Shown here one piece after another: positions 13,164-24,669 of a stretch of 64,000 bases of DNA. Origin of the DNA: Cryptomeria japonica (Eukaryota; Streptophyta; Pinopsida; Cupressales; Cupressaceae); NCBI RefSeq assembly GCF_030272615.1, contig NC_081415.1, positions 419,142,757 to 419,206,756 of the forward strand, given 5' to 3'. The notes under the pieces are model-generated. The model was not told the origin of the DNA. It worked only from the letters and a program-made list of their open reading frames with translations, and made no database searches. The position numbers and the translations under genes are program-made. Numbering within the stretch: position 1 is the first letter of the stretch; each line of letters opens with the position of its first letter.

Positions 13164-14600
13164 ATGGCTCTTAATAGGTCTGATTTTTTTTATATTTCAC
13201 ATATGATTAATTTTCTTTTCACTTATATTTATCATAATCATATGTTGGAAATGGCTTCTTTCATTTCACATTGCTTATTTTCATCCATAGCACTTTGGCA
13301 TATTGCATTTTTAGAATCTCCAAATTTCTTCCTTTCAATCAATTAGATCTCAAAGCTTTCATTTATAGTGCATGTTGTTTTATTGTGATATTTTTAGGAA
13401 AATGCATTGCATATATAGATCACATTAAATCTTTTGTAGATCCCAATACTAGAGATGTTAATGAAAAACCTAATACTTGTACCTCTCCTGGGGTATCTAA
13501 TGTGAATAATGAACAAGATAATACTCCTATCAATGATCTCTCTAATGGAGAGAAAGCATCAAAGAACAACATGGCACCATCTTCTTCTCATGCACATGCC
13601 CAAGAGCAAGGGGGCAAGATCAAAATATTTGTGTTTCAATCTCCCTAGATCCTCCTTATTCTCCTAGAGCCTATCTTAGTCATCAAAACGTTTGTAGAGA
13701 AGATGATGTTATGAATTTTATTCATGATCTTTCTCCTAACATAACATTAAACAAAGATGAGGCCTTAGATGATAAGGATCTTCCTTCCAAATCTACCAAA
13801 GAGGATATGCATGATGATAGAAAGGAAAATTATCCTCCACAAGATATTCCTTCTTCATCTACTTCTCCCTTTGTTCCTTCTAAACAAACTTACACAACAA
13901 ATTTCAAAGAAATTCATTATAATGTTCCTCCTCCTTTTCAATTAAGAGATTCTTATAGGAGTGGCTTTAACATAATATCAAAACAAGGTTTTAGAGGACA
14001 GGGACTTGGAAAACTTTAACAAGGAATTAGAGTCCCTAAAAACCCTCCTACACAAGCTAGTATAGAAGGCCTAGGGAATTATCATAATTCTTCTATGGAT
14101 GAGATCCTTAGGATTCAGGACTTCAAAGATCATCTTGCAAGACAAAAAACCTACCGTTCATCTAAAAGTGCTTCTTTTTCAAAAACTCATTTTTGCTCAT
14201 ATCACCAAAATAATGATCACGCTACCAATGATTGTCCTAATTTTCAAAATGGAATGCAAGGAGTCATTGATAGAGGCATAGTTAAAATCATAGATAACAA
14301 TCCTTCTTCTTCTAACAATCCTTGTCCTACATAACAGGAGACAAGGCCTAATTCTATTGATGATAAGGAAATATTAGCAACTAGAATCTTTTAGAAGTTA
14401 AAATATGATAAGAATGTTGTTTTTCCTTTCATTAGACTTAATTACAATTATAAGCATGAAGGAGGTAGTGGACATTGTATTTTTCATAATAGTTATTCTC
14501 ATTCTCTTGGAAACTGTAAAGCATTTAAGGAATTTTTTCAAGAACCATTTGATAGGACTCGAATAGATCTTTCAGCTGATCATACTCTCTTTCTTGGTGA
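13164..14600 (+). pseudogene. Element A gag-like ORF with G-patch-like segment and two short zinc fingers
   Basis: A chain of reading frames (13164-13346, 13271-13648, 13711-14019, 14095-14334) makes up the only coding region of element A. The N-terminal part is hydrophobic and the middle is Ser/Pro-rich and acidic. At 13960-14035 the protein reads SGFNIISKQGFRGQGLGKL-stop-QGI, matching a G-patch (GxGLGKxxQGI) interrupted by one TAA (14017-14019). Two short C-X3-H-X5-H-X4-C-like fingers follow: CSYHQNNDHATNDC (about 14194-14235) and CIFHNSYSHSLGNC (about 14476-14517). Such fingers occur in gag of Tat-type gypsy elements. The copy is dead, and its 3' end is cut by element B at 14602. Gag assignment is an inference from motifs. 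Confidence 0.6.
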
Positions 14601-14601
14601 G

Positions 14602-15832
14602 TGTAGCATCATAAAATTGTAACCCTTGCAATTTTGACCATATTTTAGGCCCTCACCTTTGCGACTACATTCCCCTACTTAATTGGGACCCCTCTCTGCA
14701 TCATCATTCCAAATCTTCTCCTGTTTTGGCCCCTACATCACATTGAAACCCTATCCAAGCCCCAAAATAGGGTAGGATAGGGGTGTGGAGCCCCTTTCCC
14801 CCTTGGATAGAGGCGTGGTTTCCCTTTCCTCCCTCTTAGGGTGGCCTTAAGATGGATCCATCTGACCCTTGGACCTAATTTGCTTATCGGGGACTTAAAT
14901 TCTCCTATGTCGGCCTTCGGTGAGATGAAAAATATTCTCCTAGGCATGTATAAAAAGGGATTTAGTCCTCTCATTTGCATAAGTGAAAATATATACAAGG
15001 ATAAGGAGAATAAGCAAAATTCAAGCGAAAGGTCTCTATTATCATCATCAAGCATTCAAGTCTTCAAGCATCCATCAAGTTCTCTTCTTCATGTGTCTTC
15101 TTCATTCAACCATTGGAGCAACATTACAACATTCATTTGCAAGCATGTGTGTGTGTTAGGGTTTTGTCATGTTACATGCCATTTCATACAACATTTGTGA
15201 TTACATTCAAGAAGCAAAGCAACCATCATCGTGAAATTGTAGATCTACAAGGTATACATTTCCATTATTTACATTTAAGCATTTGCAATTACTTTCTTTC
15301 AAGGTTGATTCCTCAATTGGGATTTGACTGGGGAAAACCCCTATCCAAAACCCTTCTTCCCTTTTTTTATGTGTGTAGGTTGCAGATGTGCAACTGTAAT
15401 TGTAGATTTGGGCTTCATTTGCAGAGACAGAAAAACCCTTTTCGACGCGTGGAAAGTTCGGAGGACCATGTACACTTTCAACCTGGTCCCGGTGACTTTC
15501 CTCCAAATTTGTAGGGCAGATCCATATCAGTCTAAGTGCCTCATATCCAAAGTTACAGTGTGATCCTAAATTGATAGCTTCTTATTTCACCTGTTTTGTC
15601 TTCATTTTCTGCATAGTCAACAAGTCAACTCTTCTACTTACAAAAGGGGGTAAATTGCATTGCACCCTTGCAATTCACTTAGTATTCACATCCCTATTTC
15701 CCTTGGATTTGGATCTATAGTGGAATCAGTCCCTCTTTTGAATGTAAAGTACCTCCCAAATGAAAATCATCCTAGTGATTTCCTTTCTCTCTCCTAGGTG
15801 GGGAATCACTAGGTTTCAATTTTCCACTTTAG
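14602..15832 (+). repeat. 5' LTR of element B
   Basis: It begins TGTAGCATCATAAAATTG. A clear TATA box TATAAAAAG is at 14949-14957, with transcription expected a short way downstream. A palindromic segment GGACCATGT...ACCTGGTCC lies at 15463-15489. The LTR ends AATTTTCCACTTTAG just before the primer site. Confidence 0.85.
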
Positions 15833-15836
15833 ATTT

Positions 15837-15849
15837 TGGTGAACCCGAC
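15837..15849 (+). other. Primer binding site matching tRNA-Trp, element B
   Basis: It reads TGGTGAACCCGAC. Plant cytosolic tRNA-Trp(CCA) ends ...GTCGGGTTCA plus CCA (from memory), so 13 of 13 bases are complementary. The site sits about 4 bp after the LTR, as expected. Confidence 0.75.
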
Positions 15850-17400
15850 ATCCTACATCTTAATTGTGATTTCTTATTTGTTAAATCTGAATAATTACAA
15901 TTTGAACTTTAAAATTTCTTTTCCAAGTTTGATCTTTTTGCAAAATTTAGAGGTTAATTACATAAAAAAACCTTAATTTTTCATTTTGAGGAAATTAAGC
16001 TTGTGTAGTATAGCATTTTGGTTATTTGTTTCAGATCTGGTTTCTATTTCAAAATTACAATTCAAATCTGTCTTTTCATTCTGAAAATTAAGTGGTTAAA
16101 TAGTAAAACCCTAATTTTTAAGAATCTCCTATTTCGACCTTTGACTGCTAATTTGACCTATTTGGATATCTCCAAATCAGCTATTTTTTTGGATTCTACA
16201 ATAAAATCATAATTTCTATAATCCCTGAAAATTTTGGAAAAAGTTGGTCAGACCAGGTACACTTTGCACCTGGTACCTAGCTTTTTTCCCAAAATTTTGG
16301 GAGTCGAAATTGACTGTATTTTTCTGGTTAAATCCAGCAAATTGGCTGATTTTATCAATTTTTAAACATCCTAAGGTCGAAAGCAAATTCAAAATTGTAT
16401 GTTTGATTTTCTTGCAATTTTAAAAAAATCTAGATTTGAAATTGAATTTGTGCAAAACTTGGATCTTACTTCAATTTTCAGACTTATCATTGTTGTCATA
16501 CTTGTCTTCTTGCCTAAAATTCAAATTTTCAATTGAAAATTTCAAAATTCAAGGATTAGGTCCTAAAACCCTAATTTTCAAATTTAATTGGATTTTATGC
16601 AAATTTCAATCAATCTTAACAAATTTCAATTTTCTAAATATTATTCAAGGTGGCCCTATCCATTAGGTTTGACCTTTTTCAAATTTGCAATTCAATTTCT
16701 TATCTTTTTCAAAACCCTAATAGGATCCTATTTCGACATTCAAACCTTAAAGTCACATATCTAGAGATCATAAAATCAAGCAATTTTGGGGGGTTAGCTC
16801 TCAAATCATCGAAGCTTTCATCCCTAAAAATTTTCGAAAAAGTTGGGAGGACCGGGTGCACTTTCAACCTAGTCCCTGGCTTTTTTCCCGAAATTTTAGG
16901 AGACTGTTATGACTGTATTTAATTTCTTAAATCTAGAAAATTGGCTGATTTTTTTGAATTTTGATCCCTCTAAAATCGAAAACATTTCCCAATTTCAACA
17001 TTGCAACTTTCAAGGAAAATTTTTAAATTAACTGGTTAATTATAATCTACCCTAATTATGTCCATTTTAAATTTGAAATTAAGTGGTATCCCATAGGCCC
17101 TAATTTTAAAAATTCAATCTCTTTTGGATAATTTTAATTAATAGGTTTTTTTTTACATAATCCTAATTTTAAATTTGAATTTCCTAGGAGGTTGCATTAT
17201 TATTCTTTCAGTCAATTTGTTCATTTAATTGAATAATCATTTTTCCTAGAATTTTAAATTATTCAATTATTTTGCAAGTTTCAAATTTCAAATCCAAATT
17301 TCACAATTTCAAAATTCAAATTTCAAATTTGCAATTGAAATTCTATTTTCCCTCCTATATAATTTTCTATGCATGTATGGGGTGAACATTATCATGATTA
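15850..17400 (+). other. Element B leader, non-coding, with two palindromic cassettes
   Basis: AT-rich leader with many AAACCCTAATTTT and AAATTTCAAATT words and no sustained coding signal. Two long imperfect inverted repeats occur at 16223-16302 and 16822-16900. In each, an outer AAAATTTT...AAAATTTT arm encloses an inner ACCAGGT/ACCTGGT-type stem. Confidence 0.55.
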
Positions 17401-17431
17401 AATGACATATGAGTTTCTTGTTTGATCATAA

Positions 17432-18625
17432 GTGCATATGGAGTTCTTATCTTATTTTGCTAATTCAATTTCAAGTTACATTAAAGATATTCATGATGTT
17501 TCCTTTCAAGCATATGATGATAATTTAGTTCTCCCTTTCATTCATAGCTATGATTTACCCTCTCCCAAAATTGATCTCATTAATGAGGGCACATTGGTGC
17601 AAAAAGGGAATATGGACACTTCTTTCAAAGATCTCCCTCCTAACGATGAATTTTTGGAGAATTGTGTTCCTTCTTCTCCTAAAAAGTATCTCCCTCATAA
17701 GGATTATTTGGTACAAGAGGATGATATTATGGCTATTTATCCTAGTGATATCATACCTTATTTTCATGATCTTCCCTCTAAAGATGAAGCATTAATTACA
17801 TATGATAGTCATTTTCCTAATGAGTGTCTTGAACATAAAGATACCTTAGAACAAGAGGATGGTATTATTTCTCATCATAATTCTCTCTCTCCCAAAAATC
17901 AAAAGCCTAACAAAAATCAAATCAATTCCATTCAAGTTCCTAGGAAACCAAAAATTCTTCCTAATTATCATGTTGTGCCTTACACATATACTAATGAGGT
18001 AGTTGATGAGAACATAAGTGAAGCATCATATGCTTTCTTAGTTCCTACAATCCTCTCTTCAATTCACTCAAATACACCATATCCTACCAAATAAGTTCCT
18101 AAAGAATAACTCTTAGAGGATGATTGGGGGTCCTTAGATTTCACTCCTACCTTTTCTAGAAAGTCTAAGATGCCTGAATTTCATATTCCAATTATTTCTC
18201 TTAGCACAAATATGGAAACTGATTGGGCCTCTTTAAACTTCAATCCAATCCCCCCTAAGAGTGAACCCTCTTTTGAACATACACATGGATGAAATGGACA
18301 AATTCTTGAATGTGAGCGACAAAGTCATGAGAAATCACACTTTCCTTTGTCAACATCTTCTTCTCCATTGTCTTGTAAATCCACACCTTCTCATTCTAAA
18401 TTTGAGTTACAACAAGAAAATGTGTTGACCAATCTTCTAAATTCTAAATTAACATCTCCTCTTTGTCCTAAACGAAGAAGAAAACATAAACAACATTCTC
18501 AAAATTCTTCTTTTTGTAAATATCATCAAACCTATGGCCATTCTACTAATGAGTGTCAAGCTTTGAAAACACAAATACAATATTACATTGATTCGGGCAC
18601 GTTAAAAATAACATCTGACAATTAA
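17432..18625 (+). pseudogene. Element B gag-like ORF with C-terminal short zinc finger
   Basis: One reading frame runs from 17432 to 18625, broken by stops near 18092 and 18290. The first 220 residues form an acidic, Pro-rich protein with repeated phrases (LPPNDEFLEN, LPSKDEALITY, LEHKDTLEQEDG). The distal piece (18347-18625) is basic (KRRRKHKQ) and ends with C-KYHQTYG-H-STNE-C followed by QALKTQIQYYIDSGTLKI. The finger plus a helix and glycine is typical of the gag C-terminus in Tat-like gypsy elements. No protease is seen downstream. Probable role is nucleocapsid and packaging; this copy is dead. Confidence 0.6.
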
Positions 18626-19503
18626 TGGCATATTCATCATGATCATATAAAATAACATTCAAGTTCCTATTATGTTGCTCCTCACTATGTGACATAGTTA
18701 GCCTACCTATTGGGGGCTCCTTGTCATTCATGGTGGTACAATTTCAGGTGCAATCATACATAGTGAGCAACTTAATAGTCTATTTCTTCTTGCCTTTATT
18801 CTTGGGGGGCAAGAATATTCCTTTTCCTCTTTCTAAGGTTTCACTATTTTCTCTATGGAGTATATTATTTATAAACTTGATGTCCTTTCTTGCATGGCAT
18901 TCTCCTTCATGTGAGCACATGTTTGTTTCATGAGTGGGATCTTCTCCTTGCTTCAAATGGTACATCTATTATGAACAATCTCTCCTCAGAGAAATTTTGT
19001 GAATATTCTTCTTTCTATCTCTTTGCAAACTACCTCTTCTATTGTGTTATTCATAACTTGATGTCCTTTCTTGAATGGAGTTATCCTTCATGCAAGCACA
19101 TGTATGTTCCTTGGTTAGGATGTATTCCTTGCTTGAAACGGTTTGCCTCTTATGAGTAATCTCTCTCTAGAAGTTGTGTAATTATTCTCATTGTCCTACA
19201 CTTGGGTGTCAATGATCTCTCTCCCTTTCTCTTTCTCTAAGGGTCCACTCTTTCCTATTTTGTAGATAGTGTGAGTTTTATTACTTGATGTCATTCCTTG
19301 TGTGAAATTATTGTTGTTTTCCCAAGGGTTCTCTCTTATACAAGAAGTGTAAGTCCTTGACTACAATCTCTTTCACACTTGATAATGTACATCTATAATA
19401 AATTCATCCATCCCCATTAGGATTAAAGTGAGTCATCCTTCATCAAGAATCCCTTTCACCTAGCAATAGGAAGAAGGATTGAATTTGTGTTCTCTTCTGC
19501 GTT

Positions 19504-20127
19504 TTGTTCTATAAGATGTTACATTTGTCTAAGACAATTCCTCTTGGAGGTAGATGTCTTTTGAGAAAATATATCTTCTCCTCCAAGGATCTCCTTTACA
19601 CTTATAGCAAGATATCTCTTTTTCAACTATCTTATCCTTGCTTGAAGAGTATTCCCTCTCTTGCTTGGATCTATATGACATTGTTGCATGATGGATATCT
19701 TCTTTGTGTTGAAGGTAGGTATCCTTGTTCTACTTTCCTTAAGATATCAACATTAAACTATGTTGACATCTTAAGGGGGGGGACCCACACTGCTCCTTTT
19801 GTATTATATTTCTCTCATGCATTGTATCTCTTATACAATGGGTTATTCTCGGAACCAAAGCATAGCCTCTTAGAGAGAGATGTCACCACTTTTCTTTTAT
19901 ATAGTGGGTCATTCTCAGAACCAAAGCACAACCTCTTAAAGCGATATGTCATCACTTTTCTTTTATACAGTGAGTCATTCTCAGAACCAAAGCACAACCT
20001 TATAGAGCAAGATGTCATCACTTTTCTCTTATACAGTGGGTCATTCTCAAAACCAGAGGGTAGCCTCTTAAAGCAAGATGTCGCCACTTTCTTGGCATTT
20101 GTACTATATATTTTATACAGGTTGTAG
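19504..20127 (+). CDS. Unrecognised 207-residue ORF with four 22-residue repeats (element B)
   Basis: An uninterrupted frame starts at the ATG at 19504. Residues 1-100 are Leu/Tyr/Ser-rich with no recognised domain. From about residue 108 on, it is four copies of a unit like LLYSGSFSEPKHNLLKRDVITF, each 22 residues, encoded by the 66-bp tandem array. Because the unit length is a multiple of three the frame stays open, which may be the only reason it is long. The reverse strand is also open across the array (20237-19815). I cannot tell whether it is translated, and I assign no function. Confidence 0.3.
   Translation: MFYKMLHLSKTIPLGGRCLLRKYIFSSKDLLYTYSKISLFQLSYPCLKSIPSLAWIYMTLLHDGYLLCVEGRYPCSTFLKISTLNYVDILRGGTHTAPFVLYFSHALYLLYNGLFSEPKHSLLERDVTTFLLYSGSFSEPKHNLLKRYVITFLLYSESFSEPKHNLIEQDVITFLLYSGSFSKPEGSLLKQDVATFLAFVLYILYRL
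19826..20089 (+). repeat. 66-bp tandem repeat, four copies
   Basis: The anchor TCATTCTC(A/G)GAACC recurs at 19843, 19909, 19975 and 20041, an exact 66-bp spacing. Copies differ by a few substitutions. The last copy is the most diverged (AAACCAGAGGGTAGCC). Confidence 0.9.
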
Positions 20128-20787
20128 CATACTCGGGCGTAGACTCCTATGAGGTTCTTTGAGCCTCTCTTGCACACACACGCATGAGGTTGAGTGGAAC
20201 TAACAGTGTTCTCACTCTTCTCCCTTACATGGATCACCTAGACAGAATCTAGGGGCTAGCTTTCCATGTCCTCTTTTCACCATGGATCACCTAATTATAG
20301 GGGCGAGATATCCATGGTTCCTTTTGTTTGCATTTCTTCTCATGGATCACCAAAGTGTGCATTCATGTTCTCTCTCTTCTTCCTCTCATGAACTCATAGT
20401 TTTACTATTGATGGTTCATGGATGATGTCATCTTTTCTCTTTCATGTGATTATTGGTGTTTATGTGATGGCATTTGTCTTTGTGTTTCAATTAGTTGTTT
20501 GAGACATTTGAGTATCGAGGTCTCTTTGGCTAGTTGATATGTGGTCTTGTGTTTTGGTTTTTTGTCATATTTCTTTTGTGCTTTGTCTTGTTTTTTTTGT
20601 TTTGTGTGCTCTTGCATATGTTTGAGTGAGTTAAGATCCTAAGAATGGGGGCTTTTGTTCCTCAAGATTAGTGATGTCTTATACTCCTTGTGGTATTGCT
20701 CTGCATCTCTCATCTTCATTTCTTTCTTTCTTCTACTTTACCGACAATATTGGTGTAAGTCATACTCCGGCTAAAGTGGGGGCTAAA

Positions 20788-21978
20788 TGTAGCGTCATAA
20801 AATTGTAACCCTTGCAATTTTGACCATATTTTAGGCCCTCACCTTTGCAACTGCATTCCCCTACTTAATTGGGAGACCCCTCTTTGCATCATCATTCCAA
20901 ATATTCTCATGTTTTGACCCCTACATCACCTTGAGACCCTATCCAGGCCCCAAAATAGGGAAGGATGGAGGAGTGGCACCCCTGTCCTCCCTCTTCGGGT
21001 GGCCCTAAGATGGGTCCATCTAACCCTTGGACCTAATTTTCTTCTCGGAGACTTAAATTCTCCTATGTCGACCTTCGCTGAGATGAAAATTATTCTCCTA
21101 GGAATGTATAAAAAGGGATTTAGTCCTCTCATTTGTATAAGAGAAAATGTATACAAAGATAAGGAGAATGAGCGGAAGGTCTCCATTATCATCATCAAGC
21201 ATTCAAGTCTTCAAGCATCCATCAAGTTCTCTTCTTCCTGTGTCTTCTTCGTTCATCCATTTGAGCAAAATCATAACATTCATTTGCAAGCATGTGTGTG
21301 TGTTAGGGTTTTTTCATGTTACATGCCATTTCATACAACATGTGTGATTACATTCAAGAAGAAAAGCAACCATCATTGTTAAATTGTAGATCTACAAGGT
21401 ATACATTTCCATTATTTACATTTAAGCATTTGCAATTACTTTCTTTCAAGGTTGATTCCTCAACCGAGGTTTGACTGAGGCAAACCCATATCCACAACCC
21501 TTCTTCCCTTGTTTTTTGTGTGTAGGTTCAAGATGCGCAGCTATAATTGTAGGTTTGGGCTTCATTTGCAGTGATGGAAAAACCCTTTTCGACACGCGGA
21601 AAGTTCGAAGGACCAAGTACACTTTCAACCCGATCCCGACATATTTACTCCAAATTTGCAGGGCAGATCCATATCACTCTAAGTACCTCAAATCCAAAGT
21701 TACAGCGCAATCCCAAATTGGTAGCTCCTTATTTTACCCATTTTGTCTTCATTTTCTATATAGTCAACAAGTCAAGTCTTCTACTTACAAAAGAGGGTAA
21801 ATTGCATTGCACCCTTGCAATTCACTTAGTATTCACATCCTTAATTCCCTTGGATTTGGATCTAGTGGATACAACCCCTCTTTTTAATGTAAAGTACCTC
21901 CCAAGTGAAAATCATCCTAGTGATTTCCTTTCTCTCTCCTAAGTGGGGAATCACTAGGGTTCAATTTTCCACTTTACG
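20788..21978 (+). repeat. 3' LTR of element B
   Basis: It begins TGTAGCGTCATAAAATTG right after the polypurine tract. The TATA box TATAAAAAG is at 21107-21115. It is collinear with the 5' LTR, with small deletions. It is followed by the GTGAG duplication. Confidence 0.85.
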
Positions 21979-21983
21979 GTGAG

Positions 21984-24047
21984 AAAGTAGTGCCTTAGCA
22001 CTCTTCTCACCCTCCATATTTCTCCTCACCCTATGACACAAGCATTTAATTCGGGGCTCTTTGTCATAAGAGGTGATTCTTTTTCAATATCAAACATCTT
22101 GAGGCAGCAACATGGTTCATTCTTTCTTCTATACTTGGGGGAAAGAACTTTTTCCTTTTTCTCTATCTAAAATGTCACTATTTCCTTTAAGGGATTTCAT
22201 TTATCATGTTTTGATATCCTTTCTTCCATGGAATGGAATGTCTTTTATGGTTAATCTCTTTCTCTTTAGCGGAATATGATCTTTCATCCATTCTCTCTCT
22301 TTCTTATTGAAGATTACCTCTTCTTTAGAGTTGCATTTTACATATAGTAATGTCTTTTATTACATTAGATATTTATTCATGTGAGTACATTGTGCATTTT
22401 CTTATGTTTAATCTCTCCTTAGAGTTTGTGTAATTCTTCTCATTGTCCTTATGCTTGGGGGCAATGATCTTTCTCTCTCTTTCTCCTTCCTAAGGATCCA
22501 CTTTTCTTATATTGAGTGTTTTTTGCTTATGATTCGATGTCATTCCTTGTGTGAAGATGTAGTTTTCTCAAGGATTCTCTCTTATGCAAGTGATGTATAT
22601 CCTTAGCTACAACCTATTTTACACTTGGAAATGTATATCTATCATAACACTACCTCTCACATCGGGTCAAAAGAGTGTCATCCTTCATCAAGAATCCATT
22701 TCACCTAGCACTAGGAGGAAGGTAGATATTCTTGTTCTCCTTCCCTACTTTTGGTAAAAGATGCTATGTTTGTTCAAGAACTCCTCTTGGAGGTAGATAT
22801 CTTTCGATCAAATATCTCTTCCCCTCTAGGGATCTTCTTTACACTTGTTGCAATATATCTCTTTTTCAACTATCTTATCCTTGCTTCTAAGAATATTCCC
22901 TCTTTAGCTTGGATTTATGGCATTATTGCCTAAAGGATATCTCTTTGGTGTTGAAGGTGGATATCCTTGTTTCTATCTTCCTTAAGACATCAACATAAGG
23001 CTATGTTGACATCTTAAAGGGGGGGGCATGCATATCACCCTCTTTGTATCATATTGTACCATATCTTTGCAAGTCTTAAACGGGGTGTTCAAACTCGGAA
23101 CCAAAGAAAAAAAACTCTTATATGAGATGCTTCACGCCTGAAACTAGATGCAATATTCAATATATGTCTTAGATGGAGATACACATCACAAAAACCAGAG
23201 AAAACAAACTCTTACATGTGATATCATCAAAACCAGACATGTATCTGTCTTAAAACGGGGTTACACATTCTCGAAACTAGAGAAAACAAACTCTGATAGG
23301 AGATGTTCCTGGAGCCAAACATTAGCCCCTTGGCATTTGCATTTGAATTATGTCTTAAATAGGTTGATGCATGCTCGAAACTAGAGGAAACAAACTCTTA
23401 TATGGGGTGTTATATACTTGAAACCAGACATCACTTGCACACACGCACGAGGATGAGTGGAACTAACAAAACATAGCTAGACTATTCCTACTCTCCTCCC
23501 CAACATGGATCACCTAGAAAAACACATCTAGAGTGTGTATTCATGTCCTTTCTCATCATTTTTATCCTGAATAGCCTAGAAAAACACATCTAGTGTGTAT
23601 CAATGTTCTCTCTTTCCTTCTCATGAGCTCATAGCTTTGCTATTTGTAGTTCATAGATGATGCGTGCTTTGCAATTTTATGTGATCACTTGTGTTCTTGA
23701 AATGGAATTTTTCAAGAATGATATTAGTGGTTGAGATATTTTGATATTGAGGTCTCTTTGACTAGTTGACTTGAGGTCTTGTTTTTGGTCTTTAGCTTTT
23801 GTGTCTTCTGCCTTTTGTCTATGTTTGTCTTTTTTCCTTTGTTTTCCTTTTTTTGTCTTGTTTTGAATGCCCTTGCATGCGTTTGAATGAGTTAAGATCC
23901 TAAGATTGGGGGCTTTGTTCCTCAAAATTAGTGATGTCTTATACTCGGTGTGATTGTACTCGTTTCTTCCATCTCCTCCATCTCTCTTTCATCTACTTTA
24001 CTGCAAGTATTTGCATAGGCTCATACTCCTATTAAAGAGGGGGCTAA
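21984..24047 (+). other. Element A internal region, 3' part, mostly non-coding
   Basis: T-rich DNA homologous in style to 18700-20787 of element B. Phrases such as CTCGGAACCAAAG and AACTCTTATATG recur (23090-23410), and CCTAGAAAAACACATCTAG appears twice (23520 and 23577). No gene was recognised. It ends in the polypurine tract AAAGAGGGGGCTAAA (about 24033-24047). Confidence 0.5.
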
Positions 24048-24669
24048 ATGTAGAGTTGTAAATTATCACTAATTCAATTTTCACCTCATATTTGTGACCA
24101 TACTTTAGCGCGTCTCCCCCTCATCTCCTATCTGGGTTCGTTTAGTGCCTTTAACTCTAGTTTTTATGCCATATACACCTACCAATTGATCCTCTGAGGC
24201 TATGTCCTTCTCCCTGGGGCTAATTTGAGGTCCTTGATTGAGGAGGGGCCTATTTTTCTAAGGGAGGATGTGACCTATCACCTCGACGGGAAATAAAATT
24301 GGTGGCTCTATGTGACCATTGGAGGTAGGCCTAATCGGTAAATTGACCTAGGATCTCATATATAAAGACATTTAATCAAATCATTTCATATCTAAGACTC
24401 CAAGAATTTGACCTAAAGCATTCAAGCATTGAAGTGTTCATCATCAAACATTACCAAATATCTTCAAGGCTACATTTCCTTCATTCAATCATTGTGGAGA
24501 AAATTACACCATTCATATGAAAGCATGTGTGTGATTAGGGTTTTGTCATGTTCATGCCATTTCATATGACATATGTGATTACAAATTCAAGAAGCAAAGC
24601 TTCATTATCAATCATTTCAGATCTAAGATATATCTTTCCATTGTTTATTTCAAGTATTTGCAATATTTT

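Larger units (their letters stand above)
18700..20787 (+). other. Element B 3' internal region, T-rich, mostly non-coding
   Basis: A long T/C-rich segment with recurring words such as TTTCTCTTTCTAAGG and GGATCACCTA lies between the gag-like ORF and the 3' LTR. It holds the 66-bp tandem array (annotated separately). The last 20 bp form the polypurine tract. Similar composition fills element A at 21984-24047. Confidence 0.5.
14602..21978 (+). mobile_element. LTR element B (TR-GAG-like), complete, inside element A
   Basis: Two LTRs bound a 4.9-kb interior: 14602-15832 and 20788-21978. Target-site duplication GTGAG flanks it (14597-14601 and 21979-21983). A primer site follows the 5' LTR and a polypurine tract (AAAGTGGGGGCTAAA) precedes the 3' LTR. 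Coding capacity is limited to a gag-like ORF with one zinc finger and an ORF with 22-residue repeats; no RT or integrase was found. It is therefore non-autonomous. LTR copies differ by small substitutions and indels. Confidence 0.85.

Noticed and set aside
14841-15563. Several 80-130-codon ORFs in element B's 5' LTR
   Set aside because: They lie within an LTR, recur with frame changes in the 3' LTR (20999-21942) and contain no domain.
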